Assembly (NCBI GenBank): GCA_963738625.1
Contig: CAVTXH010000003.1
Coordinates: 372,001-436,000 of the forward strand
Direction of reading: 5' to 3'
Length of the DNA: 64,000 bases
Source of the DNA: UBA7672 sp963738625
GTDB taxonomy: Bacteria > Pseudomonadota > Alphaproteobacteria > Caulobacterales > Hyphomonadaceae
Position numbers and translations under genes: made by a program. How positions within the stretch are numbered: the stretch's first letter is position 1; every line of letters begins with the position of its first letter. Below, piece after piece: positions 25,020 to 34,747 of this stretch. A model generated the notes under the pieces. The model did no database searches, was not told the origin of the DNA, and saw only the letters and a list, made by a program, of their open reading frames with translations.

Positions 25020-25376
25020 TCAATGACTGCCGTAAAACTCGCACAGGACGCCGAGCAAACGTTCAGTGATTGGATTTGCAAGACGATAGTAGATTGTCTG
25101 AGCCTCACGGCGAGTAGCGACCAGTCCCTCAGCGCGCAGTTTTGCGAGATGCTGGGAAAGGGCTGACTGAGTAAGACTCACGTGCTCACCGAGTTCGGAG
25201 ACGGACATCTCACCGCTGCTGAGACGACACAACACGGTCAAGCGCTGGTCATTCGCAAGGAGTTTCAGAAGTTGCGCGGCCTCCGCAGCACGCGGCTCCA
25301 GCTGTTGCGCCGGGGCGTGCGCAAAGCGCTTCCTACCCACCGTCAGGCCTTGCGATGCTACAGCGCGACGCACCAA
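25020..25376 (-). CDS. ArsR-family repressor, BigR/SqrR-like persulfide sensor
   Basis: 118 residues from TTG at 25376 (GAGG seven bases upstream; GTG at the next codon is an alternative). Winged-helix ArsR fold: LLKLLANDQRLTVLCRLSSGEMSVSELGEHVSLTQSALSQHLAKLRAEGLVATRREAQTIYYRL. The metal-binding ELxVCDL box of arsenic/zinc sensors is missing. Instead the only two cysteines are Cys50 and Cys112, 62 residues apart, at the places of the redox cysteine pair of BigR and SqrR, which form a polysulfide bridge and release DNA when sulfide appears. It is convergent with the sulfide operon and most likely its repressor. Confidence 0.85.
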   Translation of the reverse strand: MVRRAVASQGLTVGRKRFAHAPAQQLEPRAAEAAQLLKLLANDQRLTVLCRLSSGEMSVSELGEHVSLTQSALSQHLAKLRAEGLVATRREAQTIYYRLANPITERLLGVLCEFYGSH

Positions 25377-25440
25377 GGGATCACCTCATTCTCTAAGGTT
25401 AGTTTAGCATCTACTCATATAAGCCGCAATGCCGTGGGCC

Positions 25441-25496
25441 TTAACGATCGGGAGTCCGGAGATCCGACGCCATCGGGACTCCTACGATCGCTTAAA
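25441..25496. repeat. Imperfect long inverted repeat
   Basis: Left arm TTAACGATCGGGAGTCC and right arm GGACTCCTACGATCGCTTAA pair almost fully (TTAA, CGATCG and GGAGTCC blocks, with small bulges) around a loop of about 18 bases. It lies between the divergent ArsR-type and GH1 genes. It could be an operator pair, a transcript hairpin or a small mobile-element remnant. Confidence 0.5.
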
Positions 25497-25624
25497 ACCG
25501 AACCCGCCCCTGCTCTGCCCGTGGTTATTCGTCCAATTTTGCGCGACAATTCCTACACCGAGCAACATTGCCCTCGGCGCGCCGAAATCTTGCTAGCCTG
25601 GGTCTGCCAGCGTTGGAGGACCGA

Positions 25625-26848
25625 ATGCTGATGTTCCCGCAGTGGTTCACGTGGGGCGCCGCAACTTCGGCGCACCAAGTCGAAGGCGGCAATGTCTCTT
25701 CCGACTTCTGGGCGCTTGAGAATGCGAAACCTTCTCTGTTCAAGGAGAAATCAGGCGATGCGATTGATCACTACCATAGATTTGGCGACGATATCGCGCT
25801 TCTCGCGGATGTTGGGCTCGGCGCCTATCGCTTCTCGATCGAGTGGGCGCGCATCGAGCCGGAGGAGGGATTCTTTTCGCAAGCGGCGCTTACGCACTAT
25901 CAACGCTGTATTGACGCCTGCCTGAGCCGTGGCGTTATGCCGGTGTTGACCTTTCATCACTTCACCCTGCCGCTTTGGCAGGCTCGCCGCGGCGGCTTTA
26001 CCGACCCAAACTTCGCAGACAGCTTCGCTCGCTTTTGCAACCATGCCGCGCGAGCGCTGACTGGCTTCAAGATCGCCTGCACGATCAACGAACTCAATCT
26101 ACCGCTTCTGGTACGCGACGAATTCTTGAATCGCGACTGGAACGCTGACGCCGTTGCGTGCCGCAGGGCGGCGGAAGAGATTCTCGGGTCGCTCAACCAC
26201 ACTTTCCTGTTCACGCCGGCAGAAGCCATCCTGGATCGAGGCCTTGCTGCGCACCAGCGAGCGCGTGACGCAATAAAATCCCACCACCCCGGCGTTATGG
26301 TCGGCGTCACGCTAGCTATACAGGACGAGCAGGCAGAACCGGGAGCGGAACATCTTCGTGACGGACGGAGAGAGCGCTACTATGGCGCCTGTCTTGATGC
26401 GGTGTCTGGCGAAGATTTCATCGGTGTCCAGACCTACACCCGCGTCGTTGTCCGAAGGGACGGCAGCTTCGGGCCGGAACCCGGCCGGCCGCTCACCGTG
26501 ATGGGGTACGAAGACCGGCCGCAGGCCTTGGCGGAAACTTGCCGCTACGTCTGGGAGCGCACCCGGACGCCGATCATCGTGACCGAGAATGGCTGGGCTG
26601 GCGATGACGATGCTCGACGGATCGCATTCGTCCGTGATGCGCTCGCCGGTCTGCATGAAGCCATTGCCGAAGGCGTCGATGTGCGAGGCTATTTCTACTG
26701 GTCCCTGCTCGATAATTTCGAGTGGCTCGGAGGATACGGGCCAAAGTTCGGCTTGATAGCCGTCGACAGGACAACGCAGCGAAGACAGATCAGACCTTCA
26801 GCTGTCGCGCTCGGGCAGATCGCGCGTGCGAACGCCATATCTGGATGA
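25625..26848 (+). CDS. Glycoside hydrolase family 1 (beta-glucosidase type)
   Basis: 407 residues from the ATG at 25625 with GGAGGA five bases before. Family signature at the N-terminus (FTWGAATSAHQVEGGNVSSDFWALE); acid/base Glu156 in CTINELN, where most members have N-E-P; nucleophile Glu321 in IIVTENGW; late W-S-L-L-D-N-F-E-W. No signal peptide, so it acts in the cytoplasm on beta-glycosides. Slightly shorter than the usual 440-470 residues. It stands alone between the sulfide cluster and the acsA operon; substrate cannot be told. Confidence 0.9.
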   Translation: MLMFPQWFTWGAATSAHQVEGGNVSSDFWALENAKPSLFKEKSGDAIDHYHRFGDDIALLADVGLGAYRFSIEWARIEPEEGFFSQAALTHYQRCIDACLSRGVMPVLTFHHFTLPLWQARRGGFTDPNFADSFARFCNHAARALTGFKIACTINELNLPLLVRDEFLNRDWNADAVACRRAAEEILGSLNHTFLFTPAEAILDRGLAAHQRARDAIKSHHPGVMVGVTLAIQDEQAEPGAEHLRDGRRERYYGACLDAVSGEDFIGVQTYTRVVVRRDGSFGPEPGRPLTVMGYEDRPQALAETCRYVWERTRTPIIVTENGWAGDDDARRIAFVRDALAGLHEAIAEGVDVRGYFYWSLLDNFEWLGGYGPKFGLIAVDRTTQRRQIRPSAVALGQIARANAISG

Positions 26849-27053
26849 GATTCAAAGTAGTCCGCGATCAATTCGAGCGCTGGCTGTTCTCAATTGCAGA
26901 AATGGGCCCTGCTCCGTCCTAGCGGCGCAGCCTTGCAAACGGCGGCGCCGCACCAGACCTGCCGTCACCAACAACCAGTATGGATCGGCTCGAAGTGTCC
27001 AAAATCAGTCATTTCCAACTCTACGGCAGCGCGGCACGAGCAGGGCGCGCGAA

Positions 27054-27067
27054 TTGATCAGGCGCAA
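27054..27067. promoter_or_regulatory. FixK-like box upstream of acsA operon
   Basis: TTGATCAGGCGCAA, fitting TTG[AC]-N6-[TG]CAA, 70 bp before the acsA start (35-nt leader in class II geometry). One half is perfect, the other is the CGCAA variant also seen at 34414. Nothing else was recognised in 26849-27136. Confidence 0.55.
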
Positions 27068-27136
27068 TCAGGCCCGGGCCTGCGTGCTTCATCCTGCGAC
27101 TTGAAACAGCGTGTTGCAGCTTCACAGGTCTGGCCG

Positions 27137-28887
<1,751 letters not shown>

Positions 28888-28891
<4 letters not shown>

Positions 28892-30906
28892 AAGCCGCCT
28901 CGTCCAAGCCCAGACTGACGCATGCGCATGTTCTGGATTTGCTGCGCCTGATGATCCGCATCCGCCGCTTCGAGCAGAAATGTGCGGAGCTCTATACGCA
29001 GGAAAAAATCCGCGGCTTCCTCCACCTGTATGACGGCGAGGAAGCGGTCGCCGCCGGCATCATTCCGGTATTGGAGGCGCGGGATCGCGTCGTCGCCACT
29101 TACCGCGAACATGGCCACGCCATCGCGCGCGGCGTGACGATGAACGCGGCGATGGCGGAGATGTACGGCAAGCGAGAGGGATGCAGCGGCGGCCGCGGCG
29201 GCTCGATGCACCTGTTTGACGCCCAAAACAATTTCTATGGCGGCAACGCCATTGTCGGAGGCGGGCTGCCCCTGGCGATCGGGCTCGCGCTCGGCGACCA
29301 CATGCGGAAGACCGGTGCGGTCACCGCATGCTTCTTCGGCGAAGGCGCCGCCGCCGAAGGCGAATTCCACGAAAGCCTCAACCTGGCGGCGCTGTGGGGC
29401 CTGCCCGTCCTGTTCGTGTGCGAGAACAATCTCTACGCCATGGGCACGGCGCTGGCGCTGTCGGAATCCGAGACCGACATCCACCGCAAGGCGGAATCCT
29501 ACCGGATCACTTCCGAAGCGGTCGATGGTATGGATGTGGTCGCGGTCGAAGCCGCCGCGCGGCGCGCGATCGCACAGGTCCGCACGACCGGAAAGCCGTA
29601 CTTCCTGGAGTGCCGCACCTATCGCTTCCGCGCGCACTCGATGTTCGACGCCCAGCTCTACCGCGACAAGAACGAGATCGAGGCATGGAAGTCCAAGGAT
29701 CCCATTGCGCGCTTCCAGACCTGGGGGCTGGAAAGCGGCCTCGCGCATGCCGAGGACGTGGCGCGCATCGAGGCGGAAGTCGATCGCGAGGTTGCCGAGG
29801 CGGTGGCCTTCGCCGAAGCGGGAACGTGGGAGCCCGTTGAAGATCTAGCCCGTTACGTCTATGCCCCTGACCGGCCCGCGCCGCCAACGACGAAGCCTTC
29901 GACGGCGCCGAAAGTGGAGACGACCTATCGCGAGGCTGTGCGTGCGGCGATCTCGGATGCGCTTGATCGCGACGACCGTGTCTTCCTCATGGGCGAGGAT
30001 GTCGGCCGCTATGGCGGTTGCTACGCGGTGTCCAAGGGACTGCTCGAAAAGTACGGACCCGGCCGCATCAGGGACACGCCGCTTTCGGAGGCAGGCTTCA
30101 CCGGCGCCGGCATCGGCGCGGGGATGGCGGGGATGCGGCCGATCGTCGAGGTGATGACGGTCAATTTCAGCCTGCTTGCGCTCGACCAGATCCTCAACAA
30201 CGCGGCCACGATCCGGCACATGTCGGGCAACCAGTTCGGTTGCCCGGTGGTGATCAGGATGGCGACCGGCGCCGGCCGCCAGCTCGCGGCGCAGCACTCG
30301 CACAGTCTCGAAGGCTGGTTCGCGCACATTCCAGGTATCCGCGTCCTCGCGCCGGCGACGCTGGAAGACGCGCGCGGCATGCTGTGGACCGCCCTGCAGG
30401 AGCCGGACCCGGTTCTCATCTTCGAGAACGTCATGCTCTACAACATGAAGGGCCAGATCGCTGGCGACGCCGGCCCGGTCGACATCGACCGCGCCGCCGT
30501 TCGTCGAAGCGGGGAAGATGTCACGCTCATCACCTATGGCGGATCGCTCGGCAAGACGCTCGAGGCTGCCGAACAGCTGGCGAAGGAAGGCGTCCGCGCG
30601 GAGGTGATCGACCTGCGCACGCTTCGCCCGCTCGATGACGCCACGATCATGGCCTCGCTCCGCAAGACGCGCCGCGCCGTCATCGTCGATGAGGGCTGGA
30701 GGAGCGGCGGCATTTCCGCCGAGATCGGTATGCGTATCGTCGAGCAGGTTTTCTTCGATCTCGATGCGCCGATCGCGCGGGTGTGCAGCGAGGAGGTTCC
30801 GATCCCGTATGCCCGGCATCTCGAGGCGGCGGCCATCCCGCAGGCCGACAAGATCGTCGCCGCGGCGCGCGGCTTGATCGGCAAGCGTCAGGACGCGCCG
30901 GCGTGA
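28888..30906 (+). CDS. Fused alpha-beta E1 component of a pyruvate/2-oxoacid dehydrogenase
   Basis: 672 residues joining two proteins that are usually separate. Residues 1-325 are E1-alpha: RIRRFEQKCAELYTQEKIRGFLHLYDGEEAV, YREHGHAIARGV, GGRGGSMHLFD, and the thiamine-diphosphate motif GEGAAAEGEFHESLNLAALWGLPVLFVCENN from residue 151. After a short Pro/Thr linker, residues 345-668 are E1-beta: REAVRAAISDALDRDDRVFLMGEDVGRYGG, TPLSEAGFTGAGIGAGMAGMRPIVEVM. It decarboxylates a 2-oxoacid (pyruvate likely, acetoin possible) and acetylates the E2 lipoyl group. Overlaps both neighbours by four bases. Confidence 0.9.
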
Positions 30907-32066
30907 CTGACTTCCGCATGCCTTCGCTCGGCGCCGACATGGAGGACGCCACGCTCATCGAATGGCTGGCGAAGCCAGGCGACAGGATGAAACGCGGTGA
31001 TGTCATCGCGGTCGTGGAAACGCAGAAAGGCGCCATTGAGGTCGAGGTGTTCGAGGACGGCGTGCTCGAAGAGCATGTCGTTGCGCCCGGCGCGGTGCTG
31101 CCGGTTGGTGCGGTGATGGCGCGATTTCACGGCGCTGGCGAGGCCGCCGTGGCAACGCCTGTTGCTCCGGCGCCTGCTCCGGCCCTCACAGCAGTTACCG
31201 CAGCGCCGAAGCCGCCGCCATCGCCCGTGCTACCCCCGCCCGCCGCCGGTCCGCGCGCTTCACCCGCCGCGCGCCGGCTTGCCGAAGAGCTGAGCGTCGA
31301 TCTCGCCTCCATCGCCGGCAGCGGGCCCAGCGGCGCGATCACCCGCGAGGATGTCGCCGCAAAGGCGCAGGCGCCCGCCGGGAAGAAGGCTGCGGGCCTT
31401 GATTTCACCGCCATGCGGCGCGCCATCGCCGCCGCGATGAGCAGGTCGAAACGCGAAATCCCCCACTATTATCTGAGCCTTACGATCGACGTCGGCGCCG
31501 CGCAGGATTGGCTCGCTGCGGCAAACGCACAGCGCCCGCCCGCCGAGCGCCTCCTGATGGGCGCACTCTTCATCAAGGCTGTCGCTAAGGCCGCTCGCGA
31601 GTTTCCGGAGTTCAACGGCTTTCACATCGATGATGAGTTTCGCGCAAGCCAAGCCATTCACGTCGGCGTCGCGATCGCGATACGCGGCGGCGGCCTTGCT
31701 GCGCCGGCAATTCACGATACCGCCGACCTCGCTCTCGCTGACCTGATGGCGAAAATGCGCGATCTCGTGACGCGGGTGCGTGCCGGACGCTTCAGGAGTT
31801 CGGAGATCGCCGATCCGACCATCACCGTCACCAGCCTCGGCGATCGCGGCGTCGATGCGGTCTGGGGCGTCATCTATCCGCCGCAGGTAGCCATCGTGGG
31901 CTTCGGCAGGATCGCCATGCGGCCGTGGGTGGTGGACGGTCAGGTTGCCGCACGCCTCACCGTATGCATGACCCTGGCGGCCGATCATCGTGTCAGCGAT
32001 GGCCACAAGGGCGCGCTGTTCCTGGAGCGGACAGGCCAGCTTCTGGCCAGCCCGGGTGAGCTATGA
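30903..32066 (+). CDS. Dihydrolipoyl acyltransferase (E2)
   Basis: 387 residues from a GTG at 30903 that overlaps the E1 stop (GTGA). One lipoyl domain (1-78, lipoylated Lys42 in VETQKGAIEVEVF, where most have T-D-K-A), an Ala/Pro linker, a peripheral-subunit-binding domain (about 118-152, ASPAARRLAEELSVDLASIAGSGPSGAITREDV) and the catalytic domain with His362 and Asp366 in AADHRVSDGHKGALFL. It transfers the acyl group from lipoate to CoA. No E3 gene follows; the complex must use an E3 encoded elsewhere, or pass the acyl group to the ACP next door. Confidence 0.9.
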   Translation: MTDFRMPSLGADMEDATLIEWLAKPGDRMKRGDVIAVVETQKGAIEVEVFEDGVLEEHVVAPGAVLPVGAVMARFHGAGEAAVATPVAPAPAPALTAVTAAPKPPPSPVLPPPAAGPRASPAARRLAEELSVDLASIAGSGPSGAITREDVAAKAQAPAGKKAAGLDFTAMRRAIAAAMSRSKREIPHYYLSLTIDVGAAQDWLAAANAQRPPAERLLMGALFIKAVAKAAREFPEFNGFHIDDEFRASQAIHVGVAIAIRGGGLAAPAIHDTADLALADLMAKMRDLVTRVRAGRFRSSEIADPTITVTSLGDRGVDAVWGVIYPPQVAIVGFGRIAMRPWVVDGQVAARLTVCMTLAADHRVSDGHKGALFLERTGQLLASPGEL

Positions 32067-32311
32067 CAGCCGATCAGATCCTTGCTGTCATCCGCGACGA
32101 ACTCGCCCGCCTCGCGCCCGAGGTCGATTTCGACACGGCCGACCGCAATCAGCCGATCCAGCAGGAGTTCGACATCGACTCGATGGATTTCCTCAACTTC
32201 GTCACCGCCCTGCACGCGCGCCTGGGCGTCAACGTTCCCGAAGCCGACTACGCCAAGATCTCAACTATCGAGGCTGCGGCAGCCTATCTCGCGGACAAGG
32301 CCCGCGCATGA
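32063..32311 (+). CDS. Acyl carrier protein
   Basis: 82 residues; ATG overlaps the E2 stop (ATGA). Four-helix ACP fold with the phosphopantetheine serine Ser40 in FDIDSMDFLNFVTALHARLGVNVPE (D-S-M instead of the usual D-S-L). Too diverged to be the general fatty-acid ACP. As last gene of the acsA-E1-E2 unit it is likely a dedicated carrier whose loading and use are unknown. The following 32312-32542 holds no gene I can support. Confidence 0.88.
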   Translation: MTADQILAVIRDELARLAPEVDFDTADRNQPIQQEFDIDSMDFLNFVTALHARLGVNVPEADYAKISTIEAAAAYLADKARA

Positions 32312-32542
32312 GGCTGCGAAGAGCCAGGCGCATCCAATTGCGCCAGCGGCGAACAGCGTGTCTAGAACTGCAATCGCTTGGACCAACAAATTGTAGACTA
32401 GGTTCTGTACTCAAAAAAGGGATTCCGATTGAAGGCGAAGCCTGATTCAGCTCCGTGACCTGCCCAAGCAAGCCTCGCTCGTCGGACCGCATTCGCGGGA
32501 GAGTCTGATGCAGCGTCCAATTCGGCGTCGGTTGGCAGGGCG

Positions 32543-33691
32543 TCAGCTTGGCGAGCCGGCGGTGTGGAGATGCCGGCCTGGCTCGTTCAACCGGGTCCTG
32601 AGAAATACCTGACGAGCCAAATCCTTGAGTGTCAGTATGCCGTGGAGTCGCCCGCTTTCGATCACCAGCAGACGGCTTGCGCCAGCCGCTGTCATCCGCT
32701 CGAACGCTTCAGCCGCGCCAAGGCGGCGTTCAGCCGTTGGAATATTGGCGATGGCTGTCGAGATGTTGGCGAGTGTGGTTGTGCTCCACTTACTGCGCGG
32801 AAAGCCATTGATCTCCTTGAAGCCAACGCCGCCGACGACCCTTCCCTCCGCGATCACCGGGATCAGATCATGTGGCCAGCGCGAGAGAACATGCTCAACA
32901 AAAGCTTCAACTGTCATATCGGCTGGCGCGGACACAGGGTCCGTAGTCATCAGGTCTCCAACGGCTACGTTCGCCAGCACATCCCGTGTCTCAGCCGCAT
33001 ACAGCTCGTTGTGCGCCATGGAGCGCACAAGCCATCCGATGAGGAGCCACCATAAGCCGCCTACCGGATAGACAAACAGGCTGAAGAACGCCCCCAGGAC
33101 CATCATCAAGATGCCGATGACTTCACCGGATCGCGCCGCGATGCGCGTCGCTTTGAGCATGTCCTTCGTCGCAAGCCAAACAAGCGAGCGAAAGACACGC
33201 CCTCCATCCATCGGAAACGCTGGCAGCAGATTGAACGCCGCTAGAGCGAAATTCAGCGTTCCCAAATAGTCCAGAACGCCGTGCAGTTCGATCGACAGCG
33301 CTTCAAGATTGGACAAGGCCAGAAACGATGTACCAAGCACCATGCTGACGAGAGGGCCGGCGATCGCCATCAAGAGCTCGCCCAACGGCGTTTTTGGCTG
33401 GCCCGCGAGCTGTGCGACCCCGCCAAATACGAACAGTGTTATCGATTTGACTGACAGACCGAACGCCCGCGCGACAAGCGTGTGGCCAAGCTCGTGGAGA
33501 ACGATTGACGCTCCAACGCCCGCCACCGTTGCAAGGGCCATGACCCAATAAGACAGTCGCGGCAGACCGCTATAGAGTTCTGGAAACGCGCCTGCCGCGA
33601 GAGACCATGCGATCAGCAGCGCCAGGAAGACCCAGCTGGCATCCACCCGGATCTCGACGCCCAAGACCGGAAATGAAGCAACGCGAGGCAT
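32543..33691 (-). CDS. Membrane zinc protease (M50, site-2 type) with CBS domains
   Basis: 382 residues if begun at the ATG at 33691, where homology to the family starts (PRVASFPVLGVEIRVDASW); in-frame codons continue upstream to 33934 but cross a regulatory box and the divergent gene. Membrane helices flank the zinc motif HELGH (66-70) and the third ligand region NLLPAFPMDGGR. The C-terminal 130 residues hold two CBS motifs (VGDLMTTDPVSAPADMTVEAFVEHVL and LRLGAAEAFERM...LVIESGRLHGILTLKDLA). It is related to mycobacterial Rv2625c, itself in the hypoxia regulon. Start uncertain. Confidence 0.85.
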   Translation of the reverse strand: MPRVASFPVLGVEIRVDASWVFLALLIAWSLAAGAFPELYSGLPRLSYWVMALATVAGVGASIVLHELGHTLVARAFGLSVKSITLFVFGGVAQLAGQPKTPLGELLMAIAGPLVSMVLGTSFLALSNLEALSIELHGVLDYLGTLNFALAAFNLLPAFPMDGGRVFRSLVWLATKDMLKATRIAARSGEVIGILMMVLGAFFSLFVYPVGGLWWLLIGWLVRSMAHNELYAAETRDVLANVAVGDLMTTDPVSAPADMTVEAFVEHVLSRWPHDLIPVIAEGRVVGGVGFKEINGFPRSKWSTTTLANISTAIANIPTAERRLGAAEAFERMTAAGASRLLVIESGRLHGILTLKDLARQVFLRTRLNEPGRHLHTAGSPS

Positions 33692-33775
33692 TGTCACCAA
33701 CAGCTTCTTGATGGCCCTGGACCGGGCGGCCCACCCAACAACGCCGAGTCTATGCTCCAGAAATCTTGGCGCCAT

Positions 33776-33789
33776 TTGATCCGGGGCAA
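33776..33789. promoter_or_regulatory. FixK-like box between divergent protease and TerB-like genes
   Basis: TTGATCCGGGGCAA fits TTG[AC]-N6-[TG]CAA with one weak half. It is 85 bp before the protease start and 49 bp before the TerB-like start, where class II geometry would leave a 14-nt leader. Confidence 0.4.
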
Positions 33790-33837
33790 TCCGCTCGCGG
33801 TTGTTTCTAGTCAAATGAGCAAAGCTTGGAGCACGAT

Positions 33838-34335
33838 ATGCGCGGATATTTCTCCCCGGCTCGTTTTTCGAACCTTCGCGGAGAAACCCAACCGGCCTTC
33901 GATTGGATTGGCATGGCGAAGGCATCGACGGCAAAGTCGTCCTGGACGCCGCAGGAAGCCTTGTTCGCCGTACTGTTCTCCGCGACGGTGTGCGACGGCG
34001 GGCTGGATCGCATCGAGCAGGAGGCGCTTCTCGCTCTTATCCATCGGTCTCGCGCTCTCAAGGCTCTAGGCGATAAGGAACTCGAAGACCTCAATGCTTC
34101 TGTGTCAGCCAAGCTGCATGGCAGGGAGAACGAAGCCCTGGAGGAAGCCTGTCAGGCGTTGCCTTTCGTTCTGCGGCTTCCCCTGTTCGCCCATGCCCTC
34201 GATATTGTTCTTGCCGACGGCGACCTGACGCAGAAAGAGTCTGCATTCCTCAACTGCCTTGCAGCATATCTTCAACTCGCCGAGCCGGACGTAAGGCGCA
34301 TCGCAGATGTCATTGTCCTGAAGAATACGGTGTGA
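33838..34335 (+). CDS. TerB-like (tellurite-resistance family) protein
   Basis: 165 residues from the ATG at 33838 with GGAG six bases before; an internal ATG at 33913 is an alternative giving 140 residues. The TerB-like all-helical domain is seen in WTPQEALFAVLFSATVCDGGLDRIEQEALLALI and ALPFVLRLPLFAHALDIVLADGDLTQKESAFLNCLAAYLQLAE, with the acidic metal-site-like CDGGLD and ADGDLTQKE repeats. TerB-like proteins are cytoplasmic and linked to envelope or oxyanion stress; the actual job here is unknown. Followed by DUF2188 and the glucan synthase. Confidence 0.8.
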   Translation: MRGYFSPARFSNLRGETQPAFDWIGMAKASTAKSSWTPQEALFAVLFSATVCDGGLDRIEQEALLALIHRSRALKALGDKELEDLNASVSAKLHGRENEALEEACQALPFVLRLPLFAHALDIVLADGDLTQKESAFLNCLAAYLQLAEPDVRRIADVIVLKNTV

Positions 34336-34413
34336 CGACGCTCTGCCTTCCGAGTCAGGCGCAAACGTAAGGACGCGCTGGATCTGTGGGCCGGGAAAAT
34401 TCCGGCCGCAAGA

Positions 34414-34427
34414 TTGATCCCGCGCAA
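34414..34427. promoter_or_regulatory. FixK-like box upstream of DUF2188-ndvB
   Basis: TTGATCCCGCGCAA, with a perfect left half and the CGCAA right half, 75 bp before the DUF2188 start. Similar in form to the box before acsA. Weak alone. Confidence 0.4.
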
Positions 34428-34501
34428 TGTGCCAGCTCGCTCCAAGTAAAGTAATTGATGGTCGCACGTAGACTCAGGGTGGTGGGGGCGTGGAGGAAGA
34501 G

Positions 34502-34747
34502 ATGCATGTATTCAGGATCGTGCAGGCCCAAGGCCATTGGACCATCGAACTGGGCGGTGGAATGTCGTCGCCCTGCAAATCCAGAAAAGCTGCAATCGCA
34601 CAGGCAGAGCAGATCGCCGAAGCAATCCGACGTCATGGAGAGGCCGTGTCCGTCGTCCATCCAGATTGCGTTGACAGCGAAAGCCCTGCGGAGGCGTCAG
34701 GACTGGTACGCTTGAAAGCTTATCGGCGTCTGCAGTACGCTGAATGA
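34502..34747 (+). CDS. DUF2188-like small protein
   Basis: 81 residues from the ATG at 34502, directly after GGAGGAAGAG; a GTG four codons earlier is possible. The start HVFRIVQAQGHWTIELGGGMSSPCKSRKAAIAQAEQIAEAIRRHGEAVSVVHP follows the DUF2188 pattern (a strand, W, strand, F/S-x-T-K-x-x-A, helix, G-x-x-V-x-V-H). Small cytoplasmic protein of unknown function. The stop overlaps the glucan synthase start (ATGA), implying translational coupling. Confidence 0.65.
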   Translation: MHVFRIVQAQGHWTIELGGGMSSPCKSRKAAIAQAEQIAEAIRRHGEAVSVVHPDCVDSESPAEASGLVRLKAYRRLQYAE

